The notes: generated by a model from the letters alone, not told the origin. Numbered from the stretch's first letter, positions 6,615 to 14,260 are shown. The stretch: DNA of 34,436 bases from a virus (IMGVR_UViG_3300030328_002261:1-34436), one strand, 5' to 3'. Program-made: numbers and translations.

Positions 6615-6640
6615 TTTCCTTTTTAGAGGGTGAAAACAAT
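6615..6640 (-). promoter_or_regulatory. Intercistronic stem-loop before the 79-aa gene
   Basis: On the - strand AGGGGGTG (6640-6633) pairs with CACCCTCT (6622-6615), 8 bp with one G-U pair and a 10-base loop. It ends 9 bases before the start codon region and is followed by AAAAAGG, the ribosome site. It could modulate translation or protect RNA; there is no T-run. Confidence 0.4.
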
Positions 6641-6672
6641 TCCACCCCCTAACTTTCCTATTAAAAAAGGGT

Positions 6673-6810
6673 TTATTGATTAATTTTAAATGCTGGACTA
6701 GTGTCTATTATATATTTAGCCATTTTTTTAGATAATTCTTTTAAAGCCTTATCCCTTTGAGCGTTTGATTTCCACCCATACTTTTTTAATTCTTTTTTGG
6801 TAAGTCGCAT
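6673..6810 (-). CDS. Hypothetical basic microprotein (45 aa), first gene of leftward cluster
   Basis: ATG 6810-6808 is preceded by AACAAGGAGAAAAA, and the frame ends at TAA 6675-6673. The peptide starts MRLTKKELKKYGWKSNAQRD and is lysine-rich and helical. It is the promoter-proximal gene of the leftward cluster, so it should be the earliest made of that set. No family recognised; DNA binding is possible from charge only. Confidence 0.6.
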   Translation of the reverse strand: MRLTKKELKKYGWKSNAQRDKALKELSKKMAKYIIDTSPAFKINQ

Positions 6811-6836
6811 TTTTTCTCCTTGTTAACTGTTTGTAA

Positions 6837-6853
6837 TAGCTCCGCATGAGCTA
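6837..6853. repeat. Perfect inverted repeat TAGCTC-CGCAT-GAGCTA
   Basis: A 6-bp perfect inverted repeat with a 5-base loop, 27 bases upstream of the 45-aa gene's start codon in the leftward transcript. It fits an operator or a 5'-UTR hairpin. The first 11 bases (TAGCTCCGCAT) recur in reverse complement at 5300-5310. Confidence 0.45.
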
Positions 6854-6857
6854 CATA

Positions 6858-6887
6858 ATATTACTTACTATTTCTAATGATTCCTAA
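6858..6887 (-). promoter_or_regulatory. Candidate leftward promoter
   Basis: On the - strand TTAGGA (6887-6882) and TAATAT (6863-6858) are separated by 18 bases and could be -35 and -10 boxes of a sigma70-type promoter for the leftward cluster. The three 10-bp repeats begin immediately upstream of this -35 (6888), where activator or UP-element sites would lie. Match to consensus is only moderate. Confidence 0.3.
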
Positions 6888-6917
6888 AGATATATTAAGA
6901 TATATTAAGATATATTA
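6888..6917. repeat. Three tandem 10-bp repeats AGATATATTA
   Basis: AGATATATTA repeats exactly three times with a period of one helical turn, then breaks down into AGTAAAGATAAG. Very AT-rich. Could be an iteron/unwinding element of an origin or phased protein-binding sites for the leftward promoter. Confidence 0.7.
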
Positions 6918-6930
6918 AGTAAAGATAAGA

Positions 6931-6952
6931 CCGCACCGCACACCGCACCGCA
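6931..6952. repeat. Direct repeat CCGCACCGCA x2
   Basis: CCGCACCGCA at 6931-6940 and 6943-6952 with a CA spacer, itself built of CCGCA units. A GC-rich block directly beside the AT-rich tandem repeats. This AT-block plus GC-iteron layout is seen at phage and plasmid origins, but function is not shown. Confidence 0.6.
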
Positions 6953-7130
6953 TTATAAATACCTGGTTTTATTGTACTTACAGCACAGTATATATAAAAG
7001 AAATCGGCATTATATATTATAAGGAGAGCGGACAAAACGACGAGCGACAAACCATGTCAACCACCCCCCCCCATACACCGCTCCGACAAACGCACAGGGG
7101 GTGTATTATGTAACCCAGAGTATTTTTTAT

Positions 7131-7148
7131 GCCTAAAAGGCTTTTTTT
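7131..7148 (+). terminator. Short rho-independent terminator-like hairpin
   Basis: GCCT-AAA-AGGC (7131-7141) followed by seven T (7142-7148). It is the best terminator shape on the + strand in this region. It would stop a rightward transcript begun around 6950-7120, for example a short RNA, or insulate the structural operon. Confidence 0.5.
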
Positions 7149-7200
7149 CTAGCAGAGAAGTGTACTTCACTATTGCACTTTCTCTCTATTAATGATTGAA

Positions 7201-7225
7201 AGTGAAGATAGTGAAGATAATGAAG
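7201..7225. repeat. Tandem AGTGAAGAT repeats
   Basis: AGTGAAGAT at 7201-7209 and 7210-7218 followed by the related AATGAAGTA. An inverted copy CTTCACT lies at 7165-7171, and a GAAGT-GT-ACTTC inverted repeat at 7158-7169. A candidate binding array for a regulator of the structural operon. Confidence 0.5.
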
Positions 7226-7246
7226 TATAGTTCTCCACTCATTTTA

Positions 7247-7326
7247 GGATACTCGGAGTATCGCGGAGTATCCAATATACTTTGTAAACCCCAGTCTTGA
7301 TATTGAGGGAACTATAAGTGTATGTT
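7247..7326 (+). promoter_or_regulatory. Operator-like GAGTATCC cluster and candidate late promoter
   Basis: GGATACTC (7247-7254) is a perfect inverted copy of GAGTATCC (7266-7273). A further direct copy GGAGTATC lies at 7255-7262, so three half-sites occur in 27 bp. Downstream, TTGATA (7297-7302) and TATGTT (7321-7326) with an 18-base spacer could be -35 and -10. If so the TerS transcript has a very short leader. The half-site cluster lies just upstream of this promoter, a position typical for activators. The promoter match is modest. Confidence 0.4.
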
Positions 7327-7340
7327 TTCGTTATACTTAT

Positions 7341-7838
7341 ATGCCAAGAAAGAAGAAGAGCAAGACGGAAGTGATAAAGCAAGCTACAAAAAACGCGCAA
7401 GACAATCCTTATTTAAAGACATTTCTTGCTGAATATGAAGAAGAAACAGGCTTAAAAACTCGTTTTACTGCAAAAAAAGACAAATTCTTGACATATTTAG
7501 TAGCAAATAACGGGTTTATATCCCATGCTGCTAAAGAAATGGGTTATTTCCCACAATCGGTACGATTCGCGATGAAAGGTGATCCTGCATTTCAGCAGGC
7601 AGTCAAAGAAATACAACAAGGATTCTTAACCGATAGATTGGATGAACTCGAAAAGCTCTCTTTCACTCAAGCAGGAAAAGCGGGCAATGTAACTGAGCGT
7701 ATCTTTCAGCTCAAAGCACACGACCCAGGTAAGTATAGAGACAGAACAAATCAACAAAATACACAGGTGAATGTGATGGTTTCTGGCACTTCACCAAAGG
7801 ATAGGGAAGCGGTATTAAAGAAGATGAAGATAAATTAA
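7341..7838 (+). CDS. terS: Terminase small subunit
   Basis: First gene of the packaging/structural operon, immediately upstream of the large subunit region. The 165-residue product has a lysine-rich start (MPRKKKSKTE) and a helix-turn-helix-like segment (VANNGFISHAAKEMGYFPQS) around residues 55-75. A helical oligomerisation region and a disordered basic tail follow, with LKAHDPGKYRDRT near residue 125, typical of small terminase proteins. It should recognise the packaging site and regulate the large subunit. No Shine-Dalgarno is visible before ATG 7341, so initiation may be on a very short or leaderless mRNA. Confidence 0.75.
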   Translation: MPRKKKSKTEVIKQATKNAQDNPYLKTFLAEYEEETGLKTRFTAKKDKFLTYLVANNGFISHAAKEMGYFPQSVRFAMKGDPAFQQAVKEIQQGFLTDRLDELEKLSFTQAGKAGNVTERIFQLKAHDPGKYRDRTNQQNTQVNVMVSGTSPKDREAVLKKMKIN

Positions 7839-7843
7839 GCAGA

Positions 7844-8038
7844 TTGGAACGAGAAGCCATCCGCGATAACATTCACATGACCCCAAAAGATATATTTGAG
7901 GTATATCTTCGCACTTCTTATGGGTTAACCCCATTTATGGCTAATGAAGCCACACAATTTGCTTTAGATCTGTTTCAATTAGATAATAATGGCAAATTAC
8001 CTATTGATTGGGAAATGTGGTATAAGGGTCAGGCTTAA
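7844..8038 (+). CDS. Hypothetical protein between terminase genes (up to 64 aa)
   Basis: The frame can start at TTG 7844 or at ATG 7877; neither has a strong ribosome site. It ends at TAA 8036-8038, overlapping the TerL ATG (TAATG). The core TPKDIFEVYLRTSYGLTPFM and the acidic, Trp-rich end (LPIDWEMWYKGQA) suggest a small helical protein. Position between the two terminase genes suggests a packaging accessory role; no family recognised. Confidence 0.55.
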   Translation: MEREAIRDNIHMTPKDIFEVYLRTSYGLTPFMANEATQFALDLFQLDNNGKLPIDWEMWYKGQA

Positions 8039-9444
8039 TGGAAGTCAATATATCGTATAGAGATGGTGAAGGGAACGCAACCTCGCCTTTAGATCATCAG
8101 GAAGAGTATCATTTATTTACAGGTTGGAGCAAACATCAAGTATTAGCGGGATCTTTGGGAACAGGTAAAACTGAAGCTATGTGTATGGAGGCTATCCATC
8201 AAAGTGCAGCATTTCAGGGCAATTTAGGGTTAATGGGCAGAAAAGTATTGGATTCATTCAAGAAATCTACGCTCATCCAGTTGCTCGATCTTGGTCAGGG
8301 GTTTATTGACAAACATCGCGCCCAAGACCGAGAAATTATCTTTAAAAACAGGTCTAAAATCGTGTATATGGCGTTAGATGACTCCAGAGACTCTATTCAA
8401 AGGATAAAATCTATGAATTTAGGGTGGTTTGCGTTTGATCAGATCGAAGAAATGACTGAAGCTACTTTTATTGCTGCTGCGGGTCAGATGCGTAGAAAAA
8501 ACGCAATGCGTTGTTCCTTTCATACTTGCAATCCAGCAGGGCATGACTGGGTATGGAAGAGATGGAAGAAGGATAAGGAAAAACAGAATAAAAAGAAGGG
8601 TGATTATAGATTAATTGAGACAATGACTTGGCAACCAGGCGCACCCGCACCTAAAACAGACAAGGAAGTAGCATTATACTCCGATAATCCGCATTTACCT
8701 GCTGATTACATTAAACATTTACTATCTATGCCAGATCAATGGGTCAACAGGTATGTATATTGCAGTTGGGATGACTTTGCAGGGTTAGTATATCCAGAGT
8801 TTAAGCAGGAAACACATTGTATTAAGTCTTTTGAAATTCCTGATTGGTGGAATCACTATGTAGTCTATGATTATGGGTATCGTAACCCAAGTTCTATACT
8901 TTTTGCTGCTACAGATGAAGAAGGTACGATTTATGTTTATGATTTAATCTATGAATCAGAACATACCATAGAAATGTTAGTGCCAAAGGTAGAACGCAGG
9001 TTAAAACGCGGGGTTAACTACACTTTTTTAGCAGATCCTAGTATTGTACGCACAGAAAGAGATGGTAATAGTGTTGCAGATGAGTGGTATGATTATGGAA
9101 TTGAATGGGAAAAAGCAAAGAATGATAAGCGTGCTGGATTTGAAAGAGTGTCATCATATCTGAAGGTAGATGAGAATATGCGCTCTAAGTTATTGTTTTT
9201 TAATAAATTAAATATGAAACCTTTGCTCGAAGAAATCGTTGATTATAAGTGGAAGGAACTCAAACACGGATTTGAAAATAAGAACTTACCAGAAGAACCC
9301 GTTAAGAAAAACGATCACGCAATGGACTGTCTTAGGTATCTCGTACATTATGTCGAAGATAGCTTTTCTCCCCAAGAACCAAGTGATGATTATGGTTTAT
9401 GGGGTTTTTCACAAAATAAACGAACAAGTTGGATGAGTGCATGA
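8038..9444 (+). CDS. terL: Terminase large subunit (ATPase-nuclease)
   Basis: The 468-residue product has an N-terminal packaging ATPase, with Walker A GSLGTGKTEAM around residues 37-47 and a Walker B-like GWFAFDQIEEM around 130-138. A C-terminal RNase H-like nuclease follows, with acidic sites in VYDYGYRNPSS near residue 276, FLADPSIVRT near 331 and KNDHAMDCLRYL near 424. It pumps DNA into the prohead through the portal and cuts the concatemer. Length and layout match phage large terminases. Start ATG is coupled to the preceding stop, and the portal gene starts at its stop (ATGA). Confidence 0.93.
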   Translation: MEVNISYRDGEGNATSPLDHQEEYHLFTGWSKHQVLAGSLGTGKTEAMCMEAIHQSAAFQGNLGLMGRKVLDSFKKSTLIQLLDLGQGFIDKHRAQDREIIFKNRSKIVYMALDDSRDSIQRIKSMNLGWFAFDQIEEMTEATFIAAAGQMRRKNAMRCSFHTCNPAGHDWVWKRWKKDKEKQNKKKGDYRLIETMTWQPGAPAPKTDKEVALYSDNPHLPADYIKHLLSMPDQWVNRYVYCSWDDFAGLVYPEFKQETHCIKSFEIPDWWNHYVVYDYGYRNPSSILFAATDEEGTIYVYDLIYESEHTIEMLVPKVERRLKRGVNYTFLADPSIVRTERDGNSVADEWYDYGIEWEKAKNDKRAGFERVSSYLKVDENMRSKLLFFNKLNMKPLLEEIVDYKWKELKHGFENKNLPEEPVKKNDHAMDCLRYLVHYVEDSFSPQEPSDDYGLWGFSQNKRTSWMSA

Positions 9445-11267
9445 ATTTACACGAAGTACATGAAGTTTTTGAAGCCATGTTAGAGAATGATTCTCACTGG
9501 ATGGATGCAGCAGAAGAATCAGCACGGTTTTATACAGGTAGTTTTGGAACTGGTCAATGGGAAGAAGCGGATCTACAAACATTACGAGCAGAGGGTAGAC
9601 CACCATTACAGTTAAATATTATTTTACCAAAGGTCAATTTAGTGACTGGAGTAGAAAGACAGGGAAGATCCTCATGGAAGGCGCGCCCTGTAGAGTCTGA
9701 TGATGAGAATGAAGCTATGCTCACGACTGCTCTTTTATATCATTTGGACAGAAATCGCAAATTACAGAGCTTATTCAGTCGCGTATTTAAAGATGGTGTG
9801 ATTACAGGAAGAGGCTGGATTGATGTATGTGTAGAACCAGGGAAATATTATGACGGTGAATTGACAATCAAGAGAGAGTCGTGGGCAAATGTTCATATAG
9901 ATCCTGAATGTAGAACTCCAGATACAAAAGATTGGAATTATTTAGCGCGTACTAAGTACCTAACTTTAAATCAGTTACGCTCTATGTATCCAGATGCAGT
10001 AGGAGAATTAGAAACCATAGATAGTTTTATGGATTTACCTGCCGAAATCGGAGAAGAAATTGGTAGTTATTACCGTAATGCTGAACCGATTAACCCTGCA
10101 TATCATTTAGATCCTGCTCATAGAAAGGTCAGAGTCTTAGAAATGTGGAACAGAGAGTACGAAAAAGAGCATTTTATCATCAATAAAGCCTCTGCAAGAA
10201 TTTCTCCTAACGGTTTTAACACAAAAAGAGCAGCAGAAAAGCAAATTAAAGAGTTACAAGCTCTTGAAGAGGCTGCAAACGTACCTATGAGAACAGATTT
10301 TGGTGTTATTAGCAGGGTAGTTCCCAAAACCTATGTGACTTTATCGGCTGGTATGCACATTTTACAGGAAAAAAAGAAAAATCCGTATATGCACAACGAA
10401 TTTCCGTTGATTCCTTACTTTTATCACTTTGAAGATATGGGCGATTATATTGAAACCTTTGGTATTGTAGAAAATATGAAAGACCCACAGCGTGAAAAAG
10501 ATAAAAGACGTTCACAGATGCTAGATATTATCAACCGATCACCTAGAGGTGGCGGTGTATTCGCTGGTAATAAGGTTTCGCAGGAAGAAATGAATGAAGC
10601 ATCTACATCAGGTAGGTGGATTGGTATTCCTGGCTTTAAAGGAAGAGTAACAGATTTTATGCAACAATGGTCAAACTCTCACCTTTCTATCGTAGGTAGT
10701 ATTGCTGCTATGGAACAAAAGGCGGAGTTTGATGCCAAAGAAATTAGTGGTGCTACTGATCCTATGATGGGTATTGCCACATCAACAAAAGAAAGTGGTA
10801 TTGCTGCCCAGACCAGAATACGACAAGGTATGATGACCTTACAAGAGCAGATGGAAAACTTAGATATGACTAAGACCACTGTTCTGATGCAGGCATTAAA
10901 AAATATGCAACAGTTCTATACCCCTGATAAAATTAAAAGAATTATTGGTGCAGAAACCGAAAAAGCAGAGTCTCCTGAAGAAGTAGCAGTTATTAATGAG
11001 ACTATAGCAAGGTTTTTAACCAACTTTGAAAAATTTGAATTTGATATTGTTCTTGATAAGGGCGAGAACTCACCTACAATGAAAGCTGCCAAAGCGCAGC
11101 AGGTGGGCGAACTTGTCAGGAATGGATTTTCGAGTTTATTCCCGCTCTATGTAGAGCTTTCCGACATGGATGCAGGAAGGGAAATCCTAGAGAAATTTGA
11201 AGAAGAGCGATCCTCACAAATGCAAGCGCAGCAAATGCAGCCTATGGCTGGTAAGGATAAATCGTGA
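9441..11267 (+). CDS. P22-type portal protein
   Basis: About 608 residues. ATG 9441 overlaps the TerL stop and is preferred over the in-frame ATG 9429. The N-terminus matches the P22/gp1-type portal pattern: WMDAAEESARFYTGSFGTGQ, then AEGRPPLQLNIILPKVNLVT and GVERQGRSSWKARPV. The WANVHIDPECRTPDTKDWNY segment near residue 160 is also typical. It forms the dodecameric ring at one head vertex through which DNA passes. The C-terminus is Gln/Met-rich (SSQMQAQQMQPM), probably disordered. P22-type portals point to a short-tailed phage. Confidence 0.9.
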   Translation: MNLHEVHEVFEAMLENDSHWMDAAEESARFYTGSFGTGQWEEADLQTLRAEGRPPLQLNIILPKVNLVTGVERQGRSSWKARPVESDDENEAMLTTALLYHLDRNRKLQSLFSRVFKDGVITGRGWIDVCVEPGKYYDGELTIKRESWANVHIDPECRTPDTKDWNYLARTKYLTLNQLRSMYPDAVGELETIDSFMDLPAEIGEEIGSYYRNAEPINPAYHLDPAHRKVRVLEMWNREYEKEHFIINKASARISPNGFNTKRAAEKQIKELQALEEAANVPMRTDFGVISRVVPKTYVTLSAGMHILQEKKKNPYMHNEFPLIPYFYHFEDMGDYIETFGIVENMKDPQREKDKRRSQMLDIINRSPRGGGVFAGNKVSQEEMNEASTSGRWIGIPGFKGRVTDFMQQWSNSHLSIVGSIAAMEQKAEFDAKEISGATDPMMGIATSTKESGIAAQTRIRQGMMTLQEQMENLDMTKTTVLMQALKNMQQFYTPDKIKRIIGAETEKAESPEEVAVINETIARFLTNFEKFEFDIVLDKGENSPTMKAAKAQQVGELVRNGFSSLFPLYVELSDMDAGREILEKFEEERSSQMQAQQMQPMAGKDKS

Positions 11268-11301
11268 TTCATAACACCCCCGAAACAAAGGACAAGGTAC
11301 A

Positions 11302-12072
11302 ATGGAAGAGCAAGTAAACTACATTGATGAGGCTAAAGAATTGGATGGCACTGCCACAGATTCTCCAGAATCAAATGTAACAGAGCAAACAGCAGAGACA
11401 CCTGTTGCAGAAACACAAAGCTACAAAGTCGGAGACAGAGAATTTTCTTCTGTGGATGAGTTGGTAGAATATGCTTCAAATACAGATAAGTCTTATAGGA
11501 ATCTTCAGGAACTCAATGGCAGGCAGACCAATGAACTTGGTGAACTGCGTAAGTCACTTGATGAAATCAGGGTAAATACCGCTCCACAGAAAGTAGAGCA
11601 AGAATTACCAGAATTAGATCCGTATGATGCTAATTCATTCACCCCACATATCTCTAAAATCGTAGAAAAACAATTCGCTGAACAGCGCAAAATACAAGAA
11701 AGAGAGATCAATGAGAAACGAATGAAAACAGCTCAACAGGATATGATTGATGGTTTTATTAAATCACACCCTGATATGTCTAATGAAGCACTCCAAGCTG
11801 TTGCCAAATTCGGAGATGAGCGTGGGATCGCACAAATTGAAGATGCGTACACGCTTATGACTTTAAACCAGGAGAAGAGTAAAGCAAAAACGGAAGGCGT
11901 AAAACAAGTCACAGAAAAACTTACCCAAGCAGATGAAGTGCCAACAACACTTTCTAACGCTACTGGTGGGAATAAAACTGCGATTGACTTTGATGCCATC
12001 TCTCAGGCAGATTGGAATAAACTACCTGAAGATGTCCGTAGAAAGGCTTTAGAACAGACTTCTGCTGGTTAA
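11302..12072 (+). CDS. Scaffolding protein
   Basis: Located between portal and capsid genes, the classic scaffold place. The 256-residue product is acidic, low in hydrophobic residues and rich in charged helices (IQEREINEKRMKTAQQD). It has a disordered acidic N-terminus and a C-terminal helix (ADWNKLPEDVRRKALEQ) that could bind the coat. It should guide prohead assembly and leave before packaging. Assignment rests on position and composition; there is no protease gene nearby. Confidence 0.75.
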   Translation: MEEQVNYIDEAKELDGTATDSPESNVTEQTAETPVAETQSYKVGDREFSSVDELVEYASNTDKSYRNLQELNGRQTNELGELRKSLDEIRVNTAPQKVEQELPELDPYDANSFTPHISKIVEKQFAEQRKIQEREINEKRMKTAQQDMIDGFIKSHPDMSNEALQAVAKFGDERGIAQIEDAYTLMTLNQEKSKAKTEGVKQVTEKLTQADEVPTTLSNATGGNKTAIDFDAISQADWNKLPEDVRRKALEQTSAG

Positions 12073-12098
12073 TGAACGATTAATAGAAGGAGGATAAG

Positions 12099-12521
12099 AT
12101 GGCTGTAGACCAGGCTTATTCAGATAGCTTTCTATCATCTGTGAGTCAACTTGGTGTGCCTCAGGGATTTATGTCAGCTATTTTAGATACCGCATCAGTA
12201 AATATTGGTGCAGGCGATCAATGGGAGGCTTTAAGCATCCCTGCTGGTACATTAGTAACCGAAGTAGGACTTTTAATAATGACTGCTGAAGGTGCAACAA
12301 TGACCATAGACGTAGGAGCATCAGATCCAGATGGATTTCTTGATGGAGTAAATGGAAACGTAGCAAATGCTGTATATAATAGTCTTGAAGATGGCGCAGC
12401 AGCCAAAGCAGGTGGAGAATATTTTTCTTCTGCTGATACTATTGATGTCACATTTGTAAATGCAGCAGACACAGCAAAGGTAATGATATGGTGTCGTTAC
12501 GTTGCTAGTAAAGACCTGTAA
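12099..12521 (+). CDS. Capsid decoration-like protein (140 aa)
   Basis: Preceded by AAGGAGGATAAG, one of the strongest ribosome sites in the window. The product is beta-rich and acidic: SVNIGAGDQWEALSIPAGTL, then GATMTIDVGASDPDGFLDG, and an end VMIWCRYVASKDL. Its place directly before the major capsid gene and its high-expression ribosome site suggest a head decoration (cement) or fibre-like head protein. A jelly-roll-like fold is inferred from the alternating strands. No named family. Confidence 0.6.
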   Translation: MAVDQAYSDSFLSSVSQLGVPQGFMSAILDTASVNIGAGDQWEALSIPAGTLVTEVGLLIMTAEGATMTIDVGASDPDGFLDGVNGNVANAVYNSLEDGAAAKAGGEYFSSADTIDVTFVNAADTAKVMIWCRYVASKDL

Positions 12522-12534
12522 GGAGGTATGAACT

Positions 12535-13521
12535 ATGGCACATGAATGGGCATCAGGTTTAAATGTATCAAGATGGGCAAAGCAACTTGCTTATGAAGTT
12601 GGAAAAGAAATTTATTTTTCTAAGTTCATGGGAGATACATTTGACTCAATGATCGTTGAAAAGGCGATGGATGAAGGCAAAGGTAAAGATGTTACTTTTG
12701 GTCTTGTAGGATTAACAGGAACAGTAGTCACAGGTGATTCTTCTTTAGAAGGTAACGAAGATGGTTTGTCAAGCTACTCTTTAACAGTTACCACTTCTCA
12801 AAGAAGATTTGGTGTAACAAACGCAGGTAACTTTGACAATAGTAAAGTTCTTTACAACTTTAGAAATGAAGCTATGTCTCAGTTAAAAAGAGTATATGCA
12901 GAAGATATTGATGCACAAATCTTTTCAGCTATGACTGCTACTTCAGGTACATTTGGTAATGTACTTGCTGTTACTTCTGCTGGTTCAACTTATAGTAATT
13001 CTGACCAATCTTCAAGTTTAGCTTCTAATGGTCAGATTCAGTTGGAAGATATTAGCAGATTAAAGCGTATTGCACAGCTTGGTGGAACTGGAACTTGGAA
13101 AATGAAGCCAATTAAGGTAGAAGGAAAAGACTATTATGTTCTTTTAATTCACCCTGAAGTTGCGTATGACCTTTTTAAGTTAGATGGATGGACACAAGCA
13201 CAGCGTGAAGCGAATGTTCGTGGCGATGATAACCCTCTATTCACAGGTTCTTTAGGAATCTATGATGGAGTAGTAATCCATGAGCATGAAGGTATTACAA
13301 CAGGTGCTTATAATGGTCAAGCAGGTGCAAGAAACTTGTTTTTAGGAGCAGGTGCTGGCTGTATGGGTAATGTTGGTGATATGACCTGGGTGGAAAAATC
13401 ATTTGATTATGGTAATAAGCTCGGTGTTGCAGGTGGTAAGATATATGGTGTATCTAGGACTGCTTTCAACAGTAAGGACTATGGTTGTATTCAGTATATC
13501 AGTAAGCGTACTGATCTGTAA
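12535..13521 (+). CDS. Major capsid protein (N4 gp56-like)
   Basis: Near-perfect ribosome site AAGGAGGT before ATG 12535. The 328-residue product fits the N4-gp56 family. Its start LNVSRWAKQLAYEVGKEIYF and FSKFMGDTFDSMIVEK are followed by KDVTFGLVGLTGTVVTGDSS and a QRRFGVTNAG segment. Later YYVLLIHPEVAYDLFK is a typical capsid P-domain stretch. It should form the HK97-fold shell. It ends just before a very strong hairpin (13533-13566). Family name is from remembered pattern, not from a search. Confidence 0.85.
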   Translation: MAHEWASGLNVSRWAKQLAYEVGKEIYFSKFMGDTFDSMIVEKAMDEGKGKDVTFGLVGLTGTVVTGDSSLEGNEDGLSSYSLTVTTSQRRFGVTNAGNFDNSKVLYNFRNEAMSQLKRVYAEDIDAQIFSAMTATSGTFGNVLAVTSAGSTYSNSDQSSSLASNGQIQLEDISRLKRIAQLGGTGTWKMKPIKVEGKDYYVLLIHPEVAYDLFKLDGWTQAQREANVRGDDNPLFTGSLGIYDGVVIHEHEGITTGAYNGQAGARNLFLGAGAGCMGNVGDMTWVEKSFDYGNKLGVAGGKIYGVSRTAFNSKDYGCIQYISKRTDL

Positions 13522-13532
13522 TCAGTAACTAA

Positions 13533-13566
13533 CTAAGGGGCGGGCATTTTGCTCGCCCCGCCTTAG
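13533..13566 (+). promoter_or_regulatory. Strong hairpin after the major capsid gene
   Basis: GGGGCGGGC (13537-13545) pairs with GCTCGCCCC (13551-13559) with one G-U pair and a 5-base loop. CTAAGG / CCTTAG gives an alternative outer stem. No T-run follows; the next gene starts 8 bases after the outer stem. It could act as a partial terminator or, more likely, a 3'-end stabiliser that keeps capsid mRNA abundant relative to downstream genes. Confidence 0.6.
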
Positions 13567-13573
13567 AGAGATT

Positions 13574-14260
13574 ATGACATTAACTCAAATTAGAACCGAA
13601 ATAAGAAATATTACTGGCGTAGAAGATACCAGTGTAGTTGCAGATGCTGTATTAACAGATTTGATAAATAAAGGTCAAATTATTTTAGCTGATGAAGCAA
13701 ATTTGTTTTATGGATATGCAACAAGAAATAGTGTTGCAGGTACTGGAGAATACCAAATACTCACTGGTAATGGTGTTACAGTAAATACATGGACAATCGT
13801 GGAAAATGCAGTTGCTGCTGATAGTCAGAGCCTTGCAAATATGATTCGTATTTATCGAGTAGACTTTGATGGTGATCAAATGACTCGTATTGGTATGGAT
13901 CAGATTCATAATATTTCCAGTGATGTCGGTGATGTCCAAATGCCTTCTGCTTATGGATATTATATTAACGATGTCAACTTAGGAATCTTTCCTATTCCTC
14001 AAGTAGTTAAGGTAATCAAAGTATATTACTATCATTTACCTACTACATTATCTGGTGATTCAGATGTACCTATGATAGATGCTCGTTATCACGAATGTTT
14101 AATTTATTATGGAGCATGGAAAACAGCAGAAAGACTTAGAGATATGAATATGATACCGTATTTCAAGAATGAATGGTTAGAATGGAAAGAAAAAGTAGTA
14201 ATGGATCGTCAGCGTAGATCAGGAGAGCCAAAGTTTAGCATTAATTATAAGGATTTTTAA
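13574..14260 (+). CDS. Head-tail (neck) adaptor protein
   Basis: The 228-residue product starts MTLTQIRTEIRNITGVEDTS, the common opening of neck adaptors, with a helical first part (VLTDLINKGQIILADEANLF). A beta-rich centre is followed by C-terminal helices (CLIYYGAWKTAERLRDM). It occupies the place between capsid and tail nozzle, matching the role of T7 gp11 or P22 gp4, joining portal to tail. Stop and next start overlap (TAATG at 14258-14262). No clear ribosome site beyond AGAGAGATT. Confidence 0.75.
   Translation: MTLTQIRTEIRNITGVEDTSVVADAVLTDLINKGQIILADEANLFYGYATRNSVAGTGEYQILTGNGVTVNTWTIVENAVAADSQSLANMIRIYRVDFDGDQMTRIGMDQIHNISSDVGDVQMPSAYGYYINDVNLGIFPIPQVVKVIKVYYYHLPTTLSGDSDVPMIDARYHECLIYYGAWKTAERLRDMNMIPYFKNEWLEWKEKVVMDRQRRSGEPKFSINYKDF

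Larger units (their letters stand above)
6811..7340. promoter_or_regulatory. Gene-free divergent control region (530 bp)
   Basis: Lies between the leftward small-gene cluster and the rightward packaging/structural operon. I see no convincing gene in it. It holds a hairpin (6837-6853), three 10-bp AT-rich tandem repeats (6888-6917), a pair of CCGCACCGCA repeats (6931-6952), a run of C (7062-7070), a hairpin plus T-run (7131-7148), GTGAAGAT repeats (7201-7218) and a GAGTATCC operator-like cluster (7247-7273). It should carry promoters for both directions and could hold a replication origin. Entries below give the parts. Confidence 0.7.

Noticed and set aside
6888-6952. CRISPR-like array
   Set aside because: Units are 10-12 bp, directly adjacent and without unique spacers of 30-40 bp; no cas genes. 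They are short tandem sites.
7053-7112. 19-codon ORF starting MSTTPPHTPLRQ in the control region
   Set aside because: Runs through a C homopolymer, its nearest ribosome site (AAGGAG at about 7020) is some 30 bases away, and composition is unlike other genes here.
12535-13521. N4-like phage with virion RNA polymerase, because of the N4-gp56-like capsid
   Set aside because: The 1570-aa protein has no visible polymerase motifs, and no other large gene could hold one; this capsid type occurs in many non-N4 phages.
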